A stretch of 64,000 nt of DNA from Oscillospiraceae bacterium (GCA_021769865.1 JAETSB010000006.1:62001-126000); one strand, 5' to 3'. Numbered from the stretch's first letter, positions 38,747 to 47,904 are shown. Numbers and translations are program-made. The notes: generated from the sequence alone by a model not told the origin.

Positions 38747-39456
38747 TCCGAAACCTCCTTGAAGCGCTTTCCATAGGGCGAGGCCAGATATTCCGCCGGG
38801 GTACCCAGGAAGGTCCCGCTGTGCCCGATGTGGAGCACCGTCCCCGCCTCCCGGAGGGCGGGGCGGAGGTCGTGGGTCACCATCACCACGGCCATGCCCT
38901 CCTTCTTATTTAAATAGGCCAGAGTCTTATAGAGGTCCTGGGCGGCGGCGGGGTCCAGCCCCGTGACCGGCTCGTCCAGGATCAGCAGTCGGCTGGCGGC
39001 ACAGAGGGCCCGGGCCAGCAGGACCCGCTGCTGCTGGCCGCCGGAGAGGTCCCGGTAGCTCTGGTTCCGCAGTTCCAGGGCCCCCAGCTTCCCCAGGTTC
39101 ATCAGCGCTTGGGACCGCTGGGCGGCGGAGTAGAAGAACCGCAGCCCCTTCCGGTTCAGAAAGCCGGAGAGGACCACCTCCTCCACCGTGGCGGGGAAGT
39201 CCCGCTGGGCCCGGGTCTGCTGGGGGAGATAGCCCACGGCCCCCTCCTCCAGCTCCGCCGCCCGCTCGATGGTCCCCGCCAGGGGCGGCAGCAGCCCCAG
39301 AAGCCCCCGGAGCAGGGTGGACTTCCCGGAGCCGTTGTCCCCCACAACGCAGAGGTAATCCCCGCTCCGGATATGCAGGTTGAAATGGCTCAGGACGCTC
39401 TGTCCCTCGTAGCCCAGGGACAGGTCCCGGCAGACGATGAGGTCGGCATGTTCCAT
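38743..39456 (-). CDS. Metal ABC transporter ATP-binding protein, ZnuC family
   Basis: A 237-residue ATPase: Walker A VVGDNGSGKSTLL, Q-loop YLPQQTRAQRDFPATVEEVVLSGFLNRKG (the ZnuC/MntB-type D/F-P-x-T-V-E-E-V block), signature DLSGGQQQRVLLARAL, Walker B LLILDEPVTGLD, H-loop MVTHD. Start ATG behind CCAGGAGG. Forms an operon with the permease; the extracellular binding protein must come from elsewhere. Confidence 0.93.
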   Translation of the reverse strand: MEHADLIVCRDLSLGYEGQSVLSHFNLHIRSGDYLCVVGDNGSGKSTLLRGLLGLLPPLAGTIERAAELEEGAVGYLPQQTRAQRDFPATVEEVVLSGFLNRKGLRFFYSAAQRSQALMNLGKLGALELRNQSYRDLSGGQQQRVLLARALCAASRLLILDEPVTGLDPAAAQDLYKTLAYLNKKEGMAVVMVTHDLRPALREAGTVLHIGHSGTFLGTPAEYLASPYGKRFKEVSE

Positions 39457-39541
39457 AAACGCGCCTCCTGGTTTTGAGAATGTCAATTGCTGCCATTTTA
39501 CAGCGGGTGCGGGGCGAAAGTCAAGGGGCGGTTTTCCCGTC

Positions 39542-39570
39542 TTGCAACGCCGGAGGGGCTGTGATAGAAT
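39542..39570 (+). promoter_or_regulatory. Promoter of the methyltransferase-recQ operon
   Basis: TTGCAA (39542-39547), 17-base spacer, TAGAAT (39565-39570). Confidence 0.7.
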
Positions 39571-39595
39571 CAGAGGCAAAAAAGGAGGCGCACCC

Positions 39596-40390
39596 ATGAC
39601 CGCTGCGGAATGGAAAGCCCTTTGGCAGGAGGAAGAAGCCCAGGCCCACATTCACGGCTGGGATTTCTCCCCCATTCAGGGCCGGTTCGCGGAGGAGCAC
39701 GACCTCCCCTGGAGCTACCGCCGCCTCGTTCGGGAATCCCTGCGGGACGACATGGCGCTTTTGGACTACGACACCGGGGGCGGCGAGTTTTTGCGCTCCC
39801 TGGGCCACCCAGCGGAGAGAACCGCCGCCACGGAGGGCTATCCCCCCAACGTCCGGCTCTGCCGGGAAACCCTACTGCCCCTGGGTGTCGCCTTTCAGGA
39901 GTGCGCCGATCCTTCGGCAATCCCTTTTCCCGACGGGAGTTTCGATCTTATCCTCAACCGCCACGGGGCCTTTGACCCGGCGGAGCTGTTCCGGCTGCTG
40001 AGGCCCGGCGGCCGGTTCCTCACGGAACAAGTCGGAGAGGACAACGACCGGGACCTGGTGGAGCGGGTCCTCCCCGGAACGCCGAAGCCCTTTCCCCACA
40101 AAAACCTCCGGGAACAGCGGGCGGCCTTCGAGGCGGCGGGCTTCCGCATTCTGCGGGGAGAGGAGGCCTACCGGCCCATCCGGTTTTACGACGTGGGGGC
40201 CTTCGTCTGGTTCGCCCGGGTCATCGAATGGGAGTTTCCCGGCTTCTCCGTGGACCGCTGCTTTGACCGCCTCCTCGCCATGCAGGAGGAGATGGAAAGA
40301 AGCGGGAGCATTCAGGGGACCATCCACCGCTATCTCATCGCCGCGCAGAAGGAAAATAGGAGGCCCTCATGGACAAGCTCACCCTCTTGA
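39596..40390 (+). CDS. Class I SAM-dependent methyltransferase
   Basis: A 264-residue methyltransferase. The SAM-binding motif I is divergent (MALLDYDTGGGEFLRSLG), with motif II/III region FPDGSFDLILNRHGAFDPAELFRLLRPGGRFLTEQVG. The N-terminus (WQEEEAQAHIHGWDFSPIQGR) and C-terminal EKYRPIRFYDVGAFVWFA-like segment fit clostridial YrrT/YcgJ-type small-molecule methyltransferases. Acceptor unknown. RBS AAAGGAGG. Its last 22 bases overlap recQ. Confidence 0.88.
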   Translation: MTAAEWKALWQEEEAQAHIHGWDFSPIQGRFAEEHDLPWSYRRLVRESLRDDMALLDYDTGGGEFLRSLGHPAERTAATEGYPPNVRLCRETLLPLGVAFQECADPSAIPFPDGSFDLILNRHGAFDPAELFRLLRPGGRFLTEQVGEDNDRDLVERVLPGTPKPFPHKNLREQRAAFEAAGFRILRGEEAYRPIRFYDVGAFVWFARVIEWEFPGFSVDRCFDRLLAMQEEMERSGSIQGTIHRYLIAAQKENRRPSWTSSPS

Positions 40391-42213
40391 AACAGTATTT
40401 CGGCCACAGCGGCTTTCGCCCCGGGCAGGAGGCGCTGATCGACGCGCTTCTCTCGGGCCGGGACGTGATGGGCGTCATGCCCACCGGGGCGGGGAAATCC
40501 GTCTGCTACCAGCTTCCGGCCCTGCTGCTGCCGGGGCTGACCCTGGTCCTCTCCCCCCTCATCTCCCTGATGAAGGACCAGGTGGCCGCCCTGGCCCAGG
40601 CGGGCGTTCCCGCCGCGTACATCAACTCCTCCCTGGATGCGGAGGAGTACCGGGAGGTCTACCGCCAGGTCCGCCGGGGGGACTGCAAGCTCCTCTACAT
40701 CGCCCCGGAGCGCCTCCAGGCGGAGGGCTTCCGCCGCCTGCTGGGGGAGCTGCCCGTCTCCCTGGTAGCCGTGGACGAGGCCCACTGCGTCTCCCAGTGG
40801 GGCCAGGATTTTCGGCCCAGTTACCTGGAGATTGCGGAGCTGGTCCGCTCCCTTCCGGTCCGGCCCCCGGTGGGGGCCTTCACCGCCACCGCCACGGCGG
40901 CGGTGCGGCAGGACATCGAGACCCTGCTGGAGCTCCGGGACCCCCTGCGGATCACCACGGGCTTTGACCGGCCCAACCTCTTTTTCGAGGTGGTCCGGGC
41001 CAGGGACAAGGACCGGTGGCTCTCCCGCTTCCTGGCGGAGCGGCCGGGGCAGAGCGGCATCGTCTACTGCGCCACCCGGAAGACGGTGGATTCCGTCACC
41101 GCCTCCCTGCTGGCCCAGGGCGTCCCCGCCGCCCGGTATCACGCCGGAATGGAGGACCGGGACCGCCGCCGGAGCCAGGAGGGCTTCGTCTATGACCAGG
41201 CCCGGGTGATGGTGGCCACCAACGCCTTCGGCATGGGCATTGACAAGTCCAACGTCAGCTTTGTGGTCCACTACAACATGCCCAAGGACCTGGAGAGCTA
41301 CTACCAGGAGGCGGGCCGGGCCGGACGGGACGGCAGTCCCGCCCGCTGCGTCCTGCTCTACGCCCCCGGGGATGTGCGGACGGCTAAATTTCTCATCGCC
41401 AACCCCCAGGAGGACCAGGGGGGAGACCCGGACCGCCTCCGGCGGGACCTCGTCCGCCTGGACCGAATGGTGCGCTACTGCAAGACCGACCGCTGCCTGC
41501 GGGCGGACCTCCTGGACTACTTCGGAGAGATCCACGGCGGAAGCTGCGGGAACTGCGGAAACTGCGCCGGGAGCTTCGTGGAGCGGGACATCACCGTGGA
41601 GGCCCAGAAAATCCTCTCCGCCGTGGCCCGGGTGGAAAAGCGCTATGCCTACGGCCTGGGGGCCGCCGCCATCATCAAGCTCCTTCGGGGCAGCCGGGAC
41701 CGGCGGACCCTCCAGCTGGGCCTGGACCAGCTCCCCACCCACGGAGCCCTGAAGGGCATGGACCAGGATCGCATCCAGCGGTACATCGATCTTCTGATGG
41801 AGGAGGGCTACCTCCGCAGCGACGGGGAGGAGTACCCCGTCCTCCGGCTGACGGCCCGGGCGGGGGACGTGCTCTTCCGGAGGCAGCGGGTCCTCTTCCG
41901 GGAACGGGCGGCGGAGGCGTCCCCCGAGAAGGCCGGTCCCGCCGGAAGGACCAGCCCCCAGGCCGCTTCCCAGGAGGCGGACAGCGGGCTGCTGGCGGCG
42001 CTGAAAGCCCTCCGCTTCCGCCTGGCCCAGGAGGCGGGGGTCCCCGCCTACGTGGTCTTCTCCAACGCCACGCTTACGGACATGGCGGCCCTTCGGCCCC
42101 TGAACATGGAGGAATTTCTCCAGGTCTCCGGCGTGGGCCGGGTCAAGGCGGAACGCTACGGCGGGACCTTCCTGAAGGCCATCCGGGACTGGCGGGCGGG
42201 GGTGGGGGAATAG
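40369..42213 (+). CDS. recQ: ATP-dependent DNA helicase RecQ
   Basis: A 614-residue RecQ. Motif 0 GHSGFRPGQEALIDALL, Walker A MPTGAGKSVCYQLPA, motif II VDEAHCVSQWGQDFRP (DEAH plus aromatic-rich loop), motif VI QEAGRAGRDG, zinc-binding Cys set (CKTDRCLRADLLDYFGE..CGNCGNC, about 370-405), RQC winged helix, and a C-terminal HRDC domain (about 535-605). 3'-5' unwinding in recombination and fork repair. Starts inside the methyltransferase gene, behind AGGAGG-like GGAAAATAGGAGG sequence. Confidence 0.96.
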   Translation: MDKLTLLKQYFGHSGFRPGQEALIDALLSGRDVMGVMPTGAGKSVCYQLPALLLPGLTLVLSPLISLMKDQVAALAQAGVPAAYINSSLDAEEYREVYRQVRRGDCKLLYIAPERLQAEGFRRLLGELPVSLVAVDEAHCVSQWGQDFRPSYLEIAELVRSLPVRPPVGAFTATATAAVRQDIETLLELRDPLRITTGFDRPNLFFEVVRARDKDRWLSRFLAERPGQSGIVYCATRKTVDSVTASLLAQGVPAARYHAGMEDRDRRRSQEGFVYDQARVMVATNAFGMGIDKSNVSFVVHYNMPKDLESYYQEAGRAGRDGSPARCVLLYAPGDVRTAKFLIANPQEDQGGDPDRLRRDLVRLDRMVRYCKTDRCLRADLLDYFGEIHGGSCGNCGNCAGSFVERDITVEAQKILSAVARVEKRYAYGLGAAAIIKLLRGSRDRRTLQLGLDQLPTHGALKGMDQDRIQRYIDLLMEEGYLRSDGEEYPVLRLTARAGDVLFRRQRVLFRERAAEASPEKAGPAGRTSPQAASQEADSGLLAALKALRFRLAQEAGVPAYVVFSNATLTDMAALRPLNMEEFLQVSGVGRVKAERYGGTFLKAIRDWRAGVGE

Positions 42214-42320
42214 CCTTCCCGCCGGGAAAAGGCTCCCTGTCGAAAAGTTGGGTATCTTTGGAAATTATCATTTGATTGCCTTAGATACTATCCACAAAAA
42301 TACCCGCTTATTTCTTCGGA

Positions 42321-42341
42321 ACTGTACAAATATAGTACAGT
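42321..42341. promoter_or_regulatory. Palindromic operator upstream of the sugar ABC operon
   Basis: ACTGTAC-N7-GTACAGT, perfect 7-bp arms, ending 4 bases before the -35 of the ABC promoter. Confidence 0.65.
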
Positions 42342-42345
42342 CTCC

Positions 42346-42375
42346 TTGACTGGCGGCGGTCTCTTATGCTAAAAT
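42346..42375 (+). promoter_or_regulatory. Promoter of the sugar ABC operon
   Basis: TTGACT (42346-42351), 18-base spacer, TAAAAT (42370-42375). Confidence 0.65.
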
Positions 42376-42424
42376 ACGGACGTATTTTCCGGAAGGCACA
42401 ACGGTCTTTTCCCAAGGGGATTTT

Positions 42425-42467
42425 GGAAAGGGAGTACTCCCTTTCCCCGCGCTTTGCAAGCGCGGGG
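42425..42467 (+). repeat. Two leader hairpins before the sugar-binding protein gene
   Basis: A perfect palindrome GGAAAGGGAG-TA-CTCCCTTTCC (42425-42446) overlaps a second stem CCCCGCGCTT-TGC-AAGCGCGGGG (42445-42467). They share CC bases, so the two could be mutually exclusive. The rest of 42214-42530 holds no gene. Confidence 0.6.
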
Positions 42468-42530
42468 GCCAGAGTCTTTGGGGGACCTTCTGCTTTTCGG
42501 GAACATCATTTGAAAAGGAGAAAAGAAGTT

Positions 42531-43586
42531 ATGAAGAAGTTTCTCGCGCTGATCCTCACCCTCGCCATGGCCCTGTCCCTGGCCGCCTGCGGCGGCGACA
42601 AGGGCGGCGCCTCCGCCCCCGCCGACAGCGGCCAGCAGCAGTCTCAGCCCGCCGATTCCGGCAGCGACGCCCAGCCCGCCGACTCCGGCGACGAGAGCTA
42701 CAACATCTCCGTCATCCTGAAGACCACCGCCTCCGAGTACTGGGGTTACGTGGTGGCCGGCGCCAACGCCTATCAGAAGGACCATCCCAATGTGACCGTC
42801 ACGGTCAAGGGCGCCACCTCCGAGACCGCCTATGACGAGCAGCTGAACATGATCGAGACCGACATGAACAACGCCGACATCGACGGCTATGTCATCGCCC
42901 CCCTCCAGGCCGACATGGTGACCAACATGATCGCCGGGCAGACCAAGCCCATCGTGGCCGTGGATACCGACATTGACGCCCCCGAGGTCCTCTCCTTCGT
43001 CGGCACCGGCAACGAGGCCGCCGGCAAGCTGGGCGGCGAGGCCGCCGCGAAGCTGGCCAAGGAGCGCGGCTGGGAGGAGATCAAGTGCATTGAGATCGCC
43101 GGCGTTCAGGGCGACTCCACCAACGAGGCCCGTATGGCGGGCTACAAGGCCGGCATCGAGGCCGCCGGCGGCACCTTCCTCTCCGACGAGACCCAGTACG
43201 CCAACGCCGTGGCCGACCAGGCCGTCACCTGCATGGAAGCCATCATCCAGAACCACCCCGAGGGCATCGCCGTAATCTGCGCCAACAACGACGACATGGC
43301 CATGGCCGCCGCCCGGGCCGCCAAGGCCTCCGGCAACGAGAACTATGCCAACACCGTGTTCCTGGGCTTCGACGGCATCCAGTCCGCCTGCAACTCCATC
43401 CTCGCCGGCGAGGAGACCATGTCCGTCTGCCAGGAGGGCTATGAGATGGGCTACCAGTCCGTGGACGCCGTGGTCCGCGCCCTGCAGGGCGAGACCCTGG
43501 ACGAGTTCATCGACGCCGGCGCCAGCATCGTCGATCCCTCTACCGCCCAGGCCCGCCTGGAGCAGCTCCAGGGCTACCTGGCCTAA
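42531..43586 (+). CDS. Sugar/inositol ABC transporter substrate-binding lipoprotein
   Basis: A 351-residue precursor: lipoprotein signal (FLALILTLAMALSLAAC, Cys20), a Ser/Gln/Asp linker with repeated PADSG (about 25-55), then a periplasmic-binding-protein fold of the RbsB/LacI group (ISVILKTTASEYWGYVVAGANAYQKDHP, IDGYVIAPLQADMV, KPIVAVDTDI, VICANNDDMAMAAARA). Binds a pyranose or cyclitol. Codon use is strongly biased, as for an abundant protein. RBS AAAGGAGAAAAG. A hairpin separates it from the ATPase gene. Confidence 0.93.
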   Translation: MKKFLALILTLAMALSLAACGGDKGGASAPADSGQQQSQPADSGSDAQPADSGDESYNISVILKTTASEYWGYVVAGANAYQKDHPNVTVTVKGATSETAYDEQLNMIETDMNNADIDGYVIAPLQADMVTNMIAGQTKPIVAVDTDIDAPEVLSFVGTGNEAAGKLGGEAAAKLAKERGWEEIKCIEIAGVQGDSTNEARMAGYKAGIEAAGGTFLSDETQYANAVADQAVTCMEAIIQNHPEGIAVICANNDDMAMAAARAAKASGNENYANTVFLGFDGIQSACNSILAGEETMSVCQEGYEMGYQSVDAVVRALQGETLDEFIDAGASIVDPSTAQARLEQLQGYLA

Positions 43587-43621
43587 TAGAGCAAGCCGTA
43601 CATCCCTTTTGAAGTGAGTGG

Positions 43622-43662
43622 AAGGGGCCCCGTTCCGGCTCCGCCGGAGCGGGGCCCCTTTT
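43622..43662 (+). terminator. Terminator/attenuator after the binding-protein gene
   Basis: AAGGGGCCCCG/CGGGGCCCCTT with an inner TCCGGC/GCCGGA stem and TTTTC tail. Probably partial, giving more binding protein than membrane components. Confidence 0.8.
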
Positions 43663-43740
43663 CTCTATCCCCTGTAACATATTTCCAGATTCAAGCGCGG
43701 TTTGAAACCCTGATTTCCAAGAGAATGAGGTGATGATTAG

Positions 43741-45243
43741 GTGGGCGAATACGTAGTTGAGCTGAAAAACGTAACCAAACGGTTCCCCGGCGTCGTGGCC
43801 CTGCACAACATGCAGCTGGCCGTGAAGCCGGGCGAGATCCACGGACTGATCGGTGAGAACGGCGCGGGCAAATCCACGCTGATTAAGGTCCTCACCGGCG
43901 TCCACATGGCGGACGAGGGCGAGATCTATGTCCACGGGGAGAGGAAGGTCTTTAAGAACCCCAACGAGTCCGCCGCAGCGGGCATCGCCTGCGTGTATCA
44001 GGAGCTGAACATCGAAAAGCTCCTCAGCGTCACGGACAACATCTTTATCAACAAGTGGACCAAGAAGGGCTTCCTCCTGGACTACGAGGGCATGCACAAG
44101 AAGGCCGCCGAGGTCATGCAGTCCCTGGGCCAGGATATCGATCCCCGGAAGGCCGCGGGCACCTTCGGCATGGGCGTCCAGCAGATGATCGAGATCGCCA
44201 AGGCCGTCCTGATCGACGCGAAAATGATCATCATGGACGAGCCGACCTCCTCCCTGGGCGAAAAAGAGGTCAAGCAGCTGATGCAGACCTGCCGGGAGCT
44301 GAAGGCCCGGGGCGTGGGCATCCTCTTCGTCTCCCACAAGCTGGAGGAGCTCTTTGAGCTCTGCGACCGGGTGACGGTCATCCGGGACGGCGAGTACATC
44401 GAGACCCGGGACATCCAGGATTGGACCAACGACTCCCTCATCACCGCCATGGTGGGCCGCACCCTGGAGAACCAGTTCCCCAAGGAGTTCGGCACCAAGG
44501 GCGAGTGCATGCTGAAGGTGGAGAACCTCACCATCGGCGGCGTGCTGAAAAACGTCAGCCTGGAGGCTTACGGCGGACAGATTCTGGGCATGAGCGGCCT
44601 GGTGGGCGCGGGACGGACGGAGACCGTCCGGGCCGTCTTCGGCGCGGACCCCATCGACGGCGGCAAAATCTACATCAAGGGCAAGGAAGTTCATATCAAG
44701 AGCCCCAAGCAGGCCATCGCGGAGGGCATCGCCCTTCTGACGGAGGACCGGAAGGGCCAGGGCCTGGTGCTGGCGGAGTCCATCCGCACGAACCTGGTGC
44801 TCTCCAGTCTGAAACGGTACACCACCGGATTGTTCCTGGACGAGAAGCGCATCCAGGAATCCGGCGAGGGGCACATCCAGACCCTGCGGATCAAGACCCC
44901 CTCTATTGACGAGATCGTGGGCCAGCTCTCCGGCGGCAACCAGCAGAAGGTGGTCATCGGCAAATGGCTCAACAGTGAAGCGGACATCTACATCTTCGAC
45001 GAACCCACCCGCGGCATCGACGTGGGCGCGAAGGTCGAGGTTTACAATGTTATGAACAGCCTGGTAAAGGCGGGAAAATGCGTCATCATGATCTCCTCCG
45101 AAATGCCGGAGATCCTGGGCATGAGCGATCGGGTGGTCGTCATGCGGGGCGGCCGGGTCATGGCCACCGTGGACCGGGACAGCAAGCATTTCAACCAGGA
45201 GGACATTATGAAAGCGGCTTGGGGAGGTAGTTTAGATGACTAA
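43741..45243 (+). CDS. Sugar ABC transporter ATP-binding protein (RbsA/MglA type, two ATPase domains)
   Basis: A 500-residue duplicated ATPase. Domain 1: GENGAGKSTLIKVL, VYQELNIEKLLSV, GMGVQQMIEIAKA, MIIMDEPTSSL. Domain 2: MSGLVGAGRTETVRAVFG (degenerate Walker A, usual for the family), TEDRKGQGLVL, QLSGGNQQKVVIGKWL, IYIFDEPTRGIDVG. GTG start, 8 bases after GAGGTG. Its end overlaps the permease by 8 bases. Confidence 0.95.
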   Translation: MGEYVVELKNVTKRFPGVVALHNMQLAVKPGEIHGLIGENGAGKSTLIKVLTGVHMADEGEIYVHGERKVFKNPNESAAAGIACVYQELNIEKLLSVTDNIFINKWTKKGFLLDYEGMHKKAAEVMQSLGQDIDPRKAAGTFGMGVQQMIEIAKAVLIDAKMIIMDEPTSSLGEKEVKQLMQTCRELKARGVGILFVSHKLEELFELCDRVTVIRDGEYIETRDIQDWTNDSLITAMVGRTLENQFPKEFGTKGECMLKVENLTIGGVLKNVSLEAYGGQILGMSGLVGAGRTETVRAVFGADPIDGGKIYIKGKEVHIKSPKQAIAEGIALLTEDRKGQGLVLAESIRTNLVLSSLKRYTTGLFLDEKRIQESGEGHIQTLRIKTPSIDEIVGQLSGGNQQKVVIGKWLNSEADIYIFDEPTRGIDVGAKVEVYNVMNSLVKAGKCVIMISSEMPEILGMSDRVVVMRGGRVMATVDRDSKHFNQEDIMKAAWGGSLDD

Positions 45244-46249
45244 GAAAAAGAGCGGGTCCGGGTTCCAAATGGGAACCCTGCTGGCCCTGGTACTCATGTG
45301 CGTGGTTTTGTCCATCGCGAACTCCAATTTCTACAGCTACGCAAACCTTATGGGCATTCTGAAGCAGACGGCCTTCAACGCCTTCCTGGCGGTGGGCATG
45401 CTGCTGTGCCTGATCACGGCGGGCATCGACCTCTCCGTGGGCGCCAACGCCGTGTTCTGCGCCTGCGTCATGGGCGCCATGAACAAGGCGGGCGTATCCA
45501 GCGGCGTCTTGATGATGGTGGTAGCCATCCTGGCCGGCGGCGTGATGGGCTTCATCAACGGAACGCTCCTGACCCGCCTGCACCTGCCCCATCCCTTCGT
45601 GTCCACCCTGGGCATGAAGAATGTCCTCTGGGGCCTGGCATTGATGGTCACCAGCAGCCAGATGATCAACAACTTCCCCGAGTCCGTCCAGTTCCTGGGC
45701 AAGGCCACTATCGGCGGCTTCCCCGTCAGCTTCATCGTGGTCATCGTCCTGTACGTCATCATGCACCTGTTCCTCAGCCGCACGGCCCTGGGCCGATCCA
45801 TCTACTGCGCCGGCGGCAACATGGAGGCCACCCGTCTCTCCGGCATCAACACGGCCAACGTGCTGACCTTCTGCTACACCATGTCCGGCATCATGGCGGC
45901 CCTGGGCGGCATCGTCTCCGTGGGCCGCTCCGGCATCTGCAACGGAGCCAACGCGAATCTGCCCTATGACACGGACGCCATCGCGGCCTGCATCATCGGC
46001 GGAGCCTCCTTCACCGGCGGCAAGGGCACCATGATCGGCACCATGCTGGGCGCCCTGATCATCGCGGTCCTCCGCAACGGCTTTGCCCTGATGTCCATCG
46101 ACTCCGCGGGCCAGAACGTCGTCCTGGGCCTGGTGATCATCCTGGCGGTCTTCATGGACGTGGTCCGGGCCGGCATGGAGGCGAAGAACCGCCGCATGGC
46201 CGCCGCCGCCAAGCAGGAGGCCGAGGAGAAGGAGAAGGTCGCGAAGTAA
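45236..46249 (+). CDS. Sugar ABC transporter permease (RbsC/XylH type)
   Basis: A 337-residue permease with eight to ten helices: GILKQTAFNAFLAVGMLLCLITAGIDLSVGANAVFC, a family signature, then ALGRSIYCAGGNMEATRLSGIN (coupling loop) and AACIIGGASFTGGKGTMIGTMLGALIIAVLRNG. The C-terminal tail is Lys/Glu/Ala-rich. Forms the channel for the preceding ATPase. Its stop overlaps the dehydrogenase ATG (TAATG). Confidence 0.95.
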   Translation: MTKKKSGSGFQMGTLLALVLMCVVLSIANSNFYSYANLMGILKQTAFNAFLAVGMLLCLITAGIDLSVGANAVFCACVMGAMNKAGVSSGVLMMVVAILAGGVMGFINGTLLTRLHLPHPFVSTLGMKNVLWGLALMVTSSQMINNFPESVQFLGKATIGGFPVSFIVVIVLYVIMHLFLSRTALGRSIYCAGGNMEATRLSGINTANVLTFCYTMSGIMAALGGIVSVGRSGICNGANANLPYDTDAIAACIIGGASFTGGKGTMIGTMLGALIIAVLRNGFALMSIDSAGQNVVLGLVIILAVFMDVVRAGMEAKNRRMAAAAKQEAEEKEKVAK

Positions 46250-47265
46250 TGGAGAAACTGAAAATCGGCATTGTGGGCCTGGGCCGCCTGGGCAAGGTCC
46301 ACGCGCAGAACATCCGCTATAAAATTCCCGGCGCGGCTTTGACGGCGGCCTGTTCCATCGTCCCCGCCGAGCTGGACTACGCCAAACACGAACTGGGCGT
46401 CACCGACGTCTACACGGACTACAAGGAGATGCTGTCCAAGGCCGACATCGACGCCGTGGTCATCGTCACCACCTCCAGCGAGCACTGCTGGCAGATCGAG
46501 GCCGCCCTGGACGCGGGGAAGCACGTCTTCTCCGAGAAGCCCCTGGGGGTGGACGTGGCCCAGTGCAAGCAGGCGGAGGCCGCCGTGGAGCGGCACCCGG
46601 AGCTGACCTTCATGCTGGGCTTCATGCGGCGCTACGACAAGTCCTACTCCTATGCCAAGCAGAAGATCGACGAGGGGGCCATCGGCACGCCCTACCTGGT
46701 GAAGGCCACGGGCATCGACCCGGAGGCGTTCGTGGACGGGGCCATCCGCTTCGCCAAGACCTCCGGCGGCATCTTCCTGGACATGGCTATTCACGACATC
46801 GACCTGATGCGCTGGTTCCTGGGCTGCGAGGCAACAGAAGTCTACGCCATGGGCGCCACCTTCAAGCACCCCGAGTTCCGGGAGGCCGGGGACGACGAGA
46901 CCGGCGTGGCCGTCTACAAATTTGAAAACGGCGCCATGGGCATGATCCATGTGGGCCGGACGGCCCCCTACGGCTACCACGTGGAGACGGAGATCGTGGG
47001 TACCGAGGGCACCATCCGTATCTCCGCCGTCCCCGAGAAGAACCAGGCCCGGCTGTACAACACCAACGGCGTGTGCGCCGAGTGCGTGGGCTCCTTCCCG
47101 GAGCGGTTCGAGGAGGCGTACCTCATCGAGGTCCAGGAGTTCGTGGACTGCGTGCTCCAGGGCAAGACCCCCGGTGTCAGCGTCTACGACGGGACCAAGT
47201 CCACCGCCATCGGCTACGCCACTACCGAGGCGTGGAAGACCGGCAAGGCGGTCAAGTTGAACTAA
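46249..47265 (+). CDS. Gfo/Idh/MocA-family dehydrogenase (inositol 2-dehydrogenase-like)
   Basis: A 338-residue NAD(P)-dependent oxidoreductase: Rossmann motif IGIVGLGRLGKVHAQN, AGKHVFSEKPLG (catalytic Lys), GGIFLDMAIHDIDLMRWFLG (the D-x3-H-D pair seen in IolG). Closest by motif to myo-inositol 2-dehydrogenases, so the operon may import and oxidise inositol; other IolG genes are absent here, which leaves other polyols or sugars possible. Last gene of the operon, followed by a terminator. Confidence 0.92.
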   Translation: MEKLKIGIVGLGRLGKVHAQNIRYKIPGAALTAACSIVPAELDYAKHELGVTDVYTDYKEMLSKADIDAVVIVTTSSEHCWQIEAALDAGKHVFSEKPLGVDVAQCKQAEAAVERHPELTFMLGFMRRYDKSYSYAKQKIDEGAIGTPYLVKATGIDPEAFVDGAIRFAKTSGGIFLDMAIHDIDLMRWFLGCEATEVYAMGATFKHPEFREAGDDETGVAVYKFENGAMGMIHVGRTAPYGYHVETEIVGTEGTIRISAVPEKNQARLYNTNGVCAECVGSFPERFEEAYLIEVQEFVDCVLQGKTPGVSVYDGTKSTAIGYATTEAWKTGKAVKLN

Positions 47266-47275
47266 TCCATAATAG

Positions 47276-47310
47276 AAAAGCCCCGCTGTCCAGAGACAGC
47301 GGGGCTTTTT
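47276..47310. terminator. Bidirectional terminator, ABC operon and pgsA
   Basis: Perfect stem AAAAGCCCCGCTGTC/GACAGCGGGGCTTTT with loop CAGA; T tail in both directions. Confidence 0.95.
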
Positions 47311-47319
47311 GCATACCGC

Positions 47320-47904
47320 TCATGCTGAGCGGATTACGTCCTTGTTCTTCACGAAGTACTCCACACCGGAGTACAGCGTCGTCAGGGTGATGACCCAGCC
47401 GCAGAGGGGGTCGATCCACAGAAAATAGGCGGGCCCATGCGTGGCGGTAAAGGAAATCACGTCCTGAAGCCACGACTCGACGGTGGGTCCAATCAGCAGC
47501 ATCACCACAATACACACCATGGTAGCGGCGGTCTTCACCTTCCCGGACCACCCGGCGGCGATCACCCGTCCGTTGTCCGAGGCGATCATCCTCAATCCGC
47601 TGACGGCGAATTCCCGGGTAATCACGATCATCACCATCCAGGCGGGCATGCGCCCGCACTCCACAAACCACAGCATGGCCGCCACCACTAAAATCTTATC
47701 CGCCAGGGGGTCGGCGAACTTGCCGAAGTCCGTGACTAAGTTGTACTTCCGGGCGATCTTCCCGTCCAGCAGGTCCGTCAGGCTGGCAATGATGAAAATG
47801 GCCAGGGCCACGTAGTCCGCGCCGGGGAAGCCCCAGTACAGCACCGCCAGGAACACCGGCGTCAGAATAATGCGGAGCATGGTCAACTTGTTGGGCAGAT
47901 TCAT
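47320..47904 (-). CDS. pgsA: CDP-diacylglycerol-glycerol-3-phosphate 3-phosphatidyltransferase PgsA
   Basis: A 194-residue CDP-alcohol phosphotransferase making phosphatidylglycerol phosphate. The family motif DG-x2-AR-x8-G-x3-D-x3-D reads TDLLDGKIARKYNLVTDFGKFADPLADK (about residues 38-65). Four to five helices follow, with the usual REFAVSGLRMIA. Start ATG behind AGAAGGAGG, overlapping the Cdd1-like gene by 4 bases. Confidence 0.95.
   Translation of the reverse strand: MNLPNKLTMLRIILTPVFLAVLYWGFPGADYVALAIFIIASLTDLLDGKIARKYNLVTDFGKFADPLADKILVVAAMLWFVECGRMPAWMVMIVITREFAVSGLRMIASDNGRVIAAGWSGKVKTAATMVCIVVMLLIGPTVESWLQDVISFTATHGPAYFLWIDPLCGWVITLTTLYSGVEYFVKNKDVIRSA

Noticed and set aside
40330-41742. 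Long minus-strand frame antisense to recQ
   Set aside because: Composition is that of an antisense shadow; RecQ motifs on the plus strand account for the region.
43540-45189. 549-codon minus-strand frame over the sugar ABC ATPase
   Set aside because: Antisense shadow of a clear two-domain ATPase; no start signals or recognisable domain.
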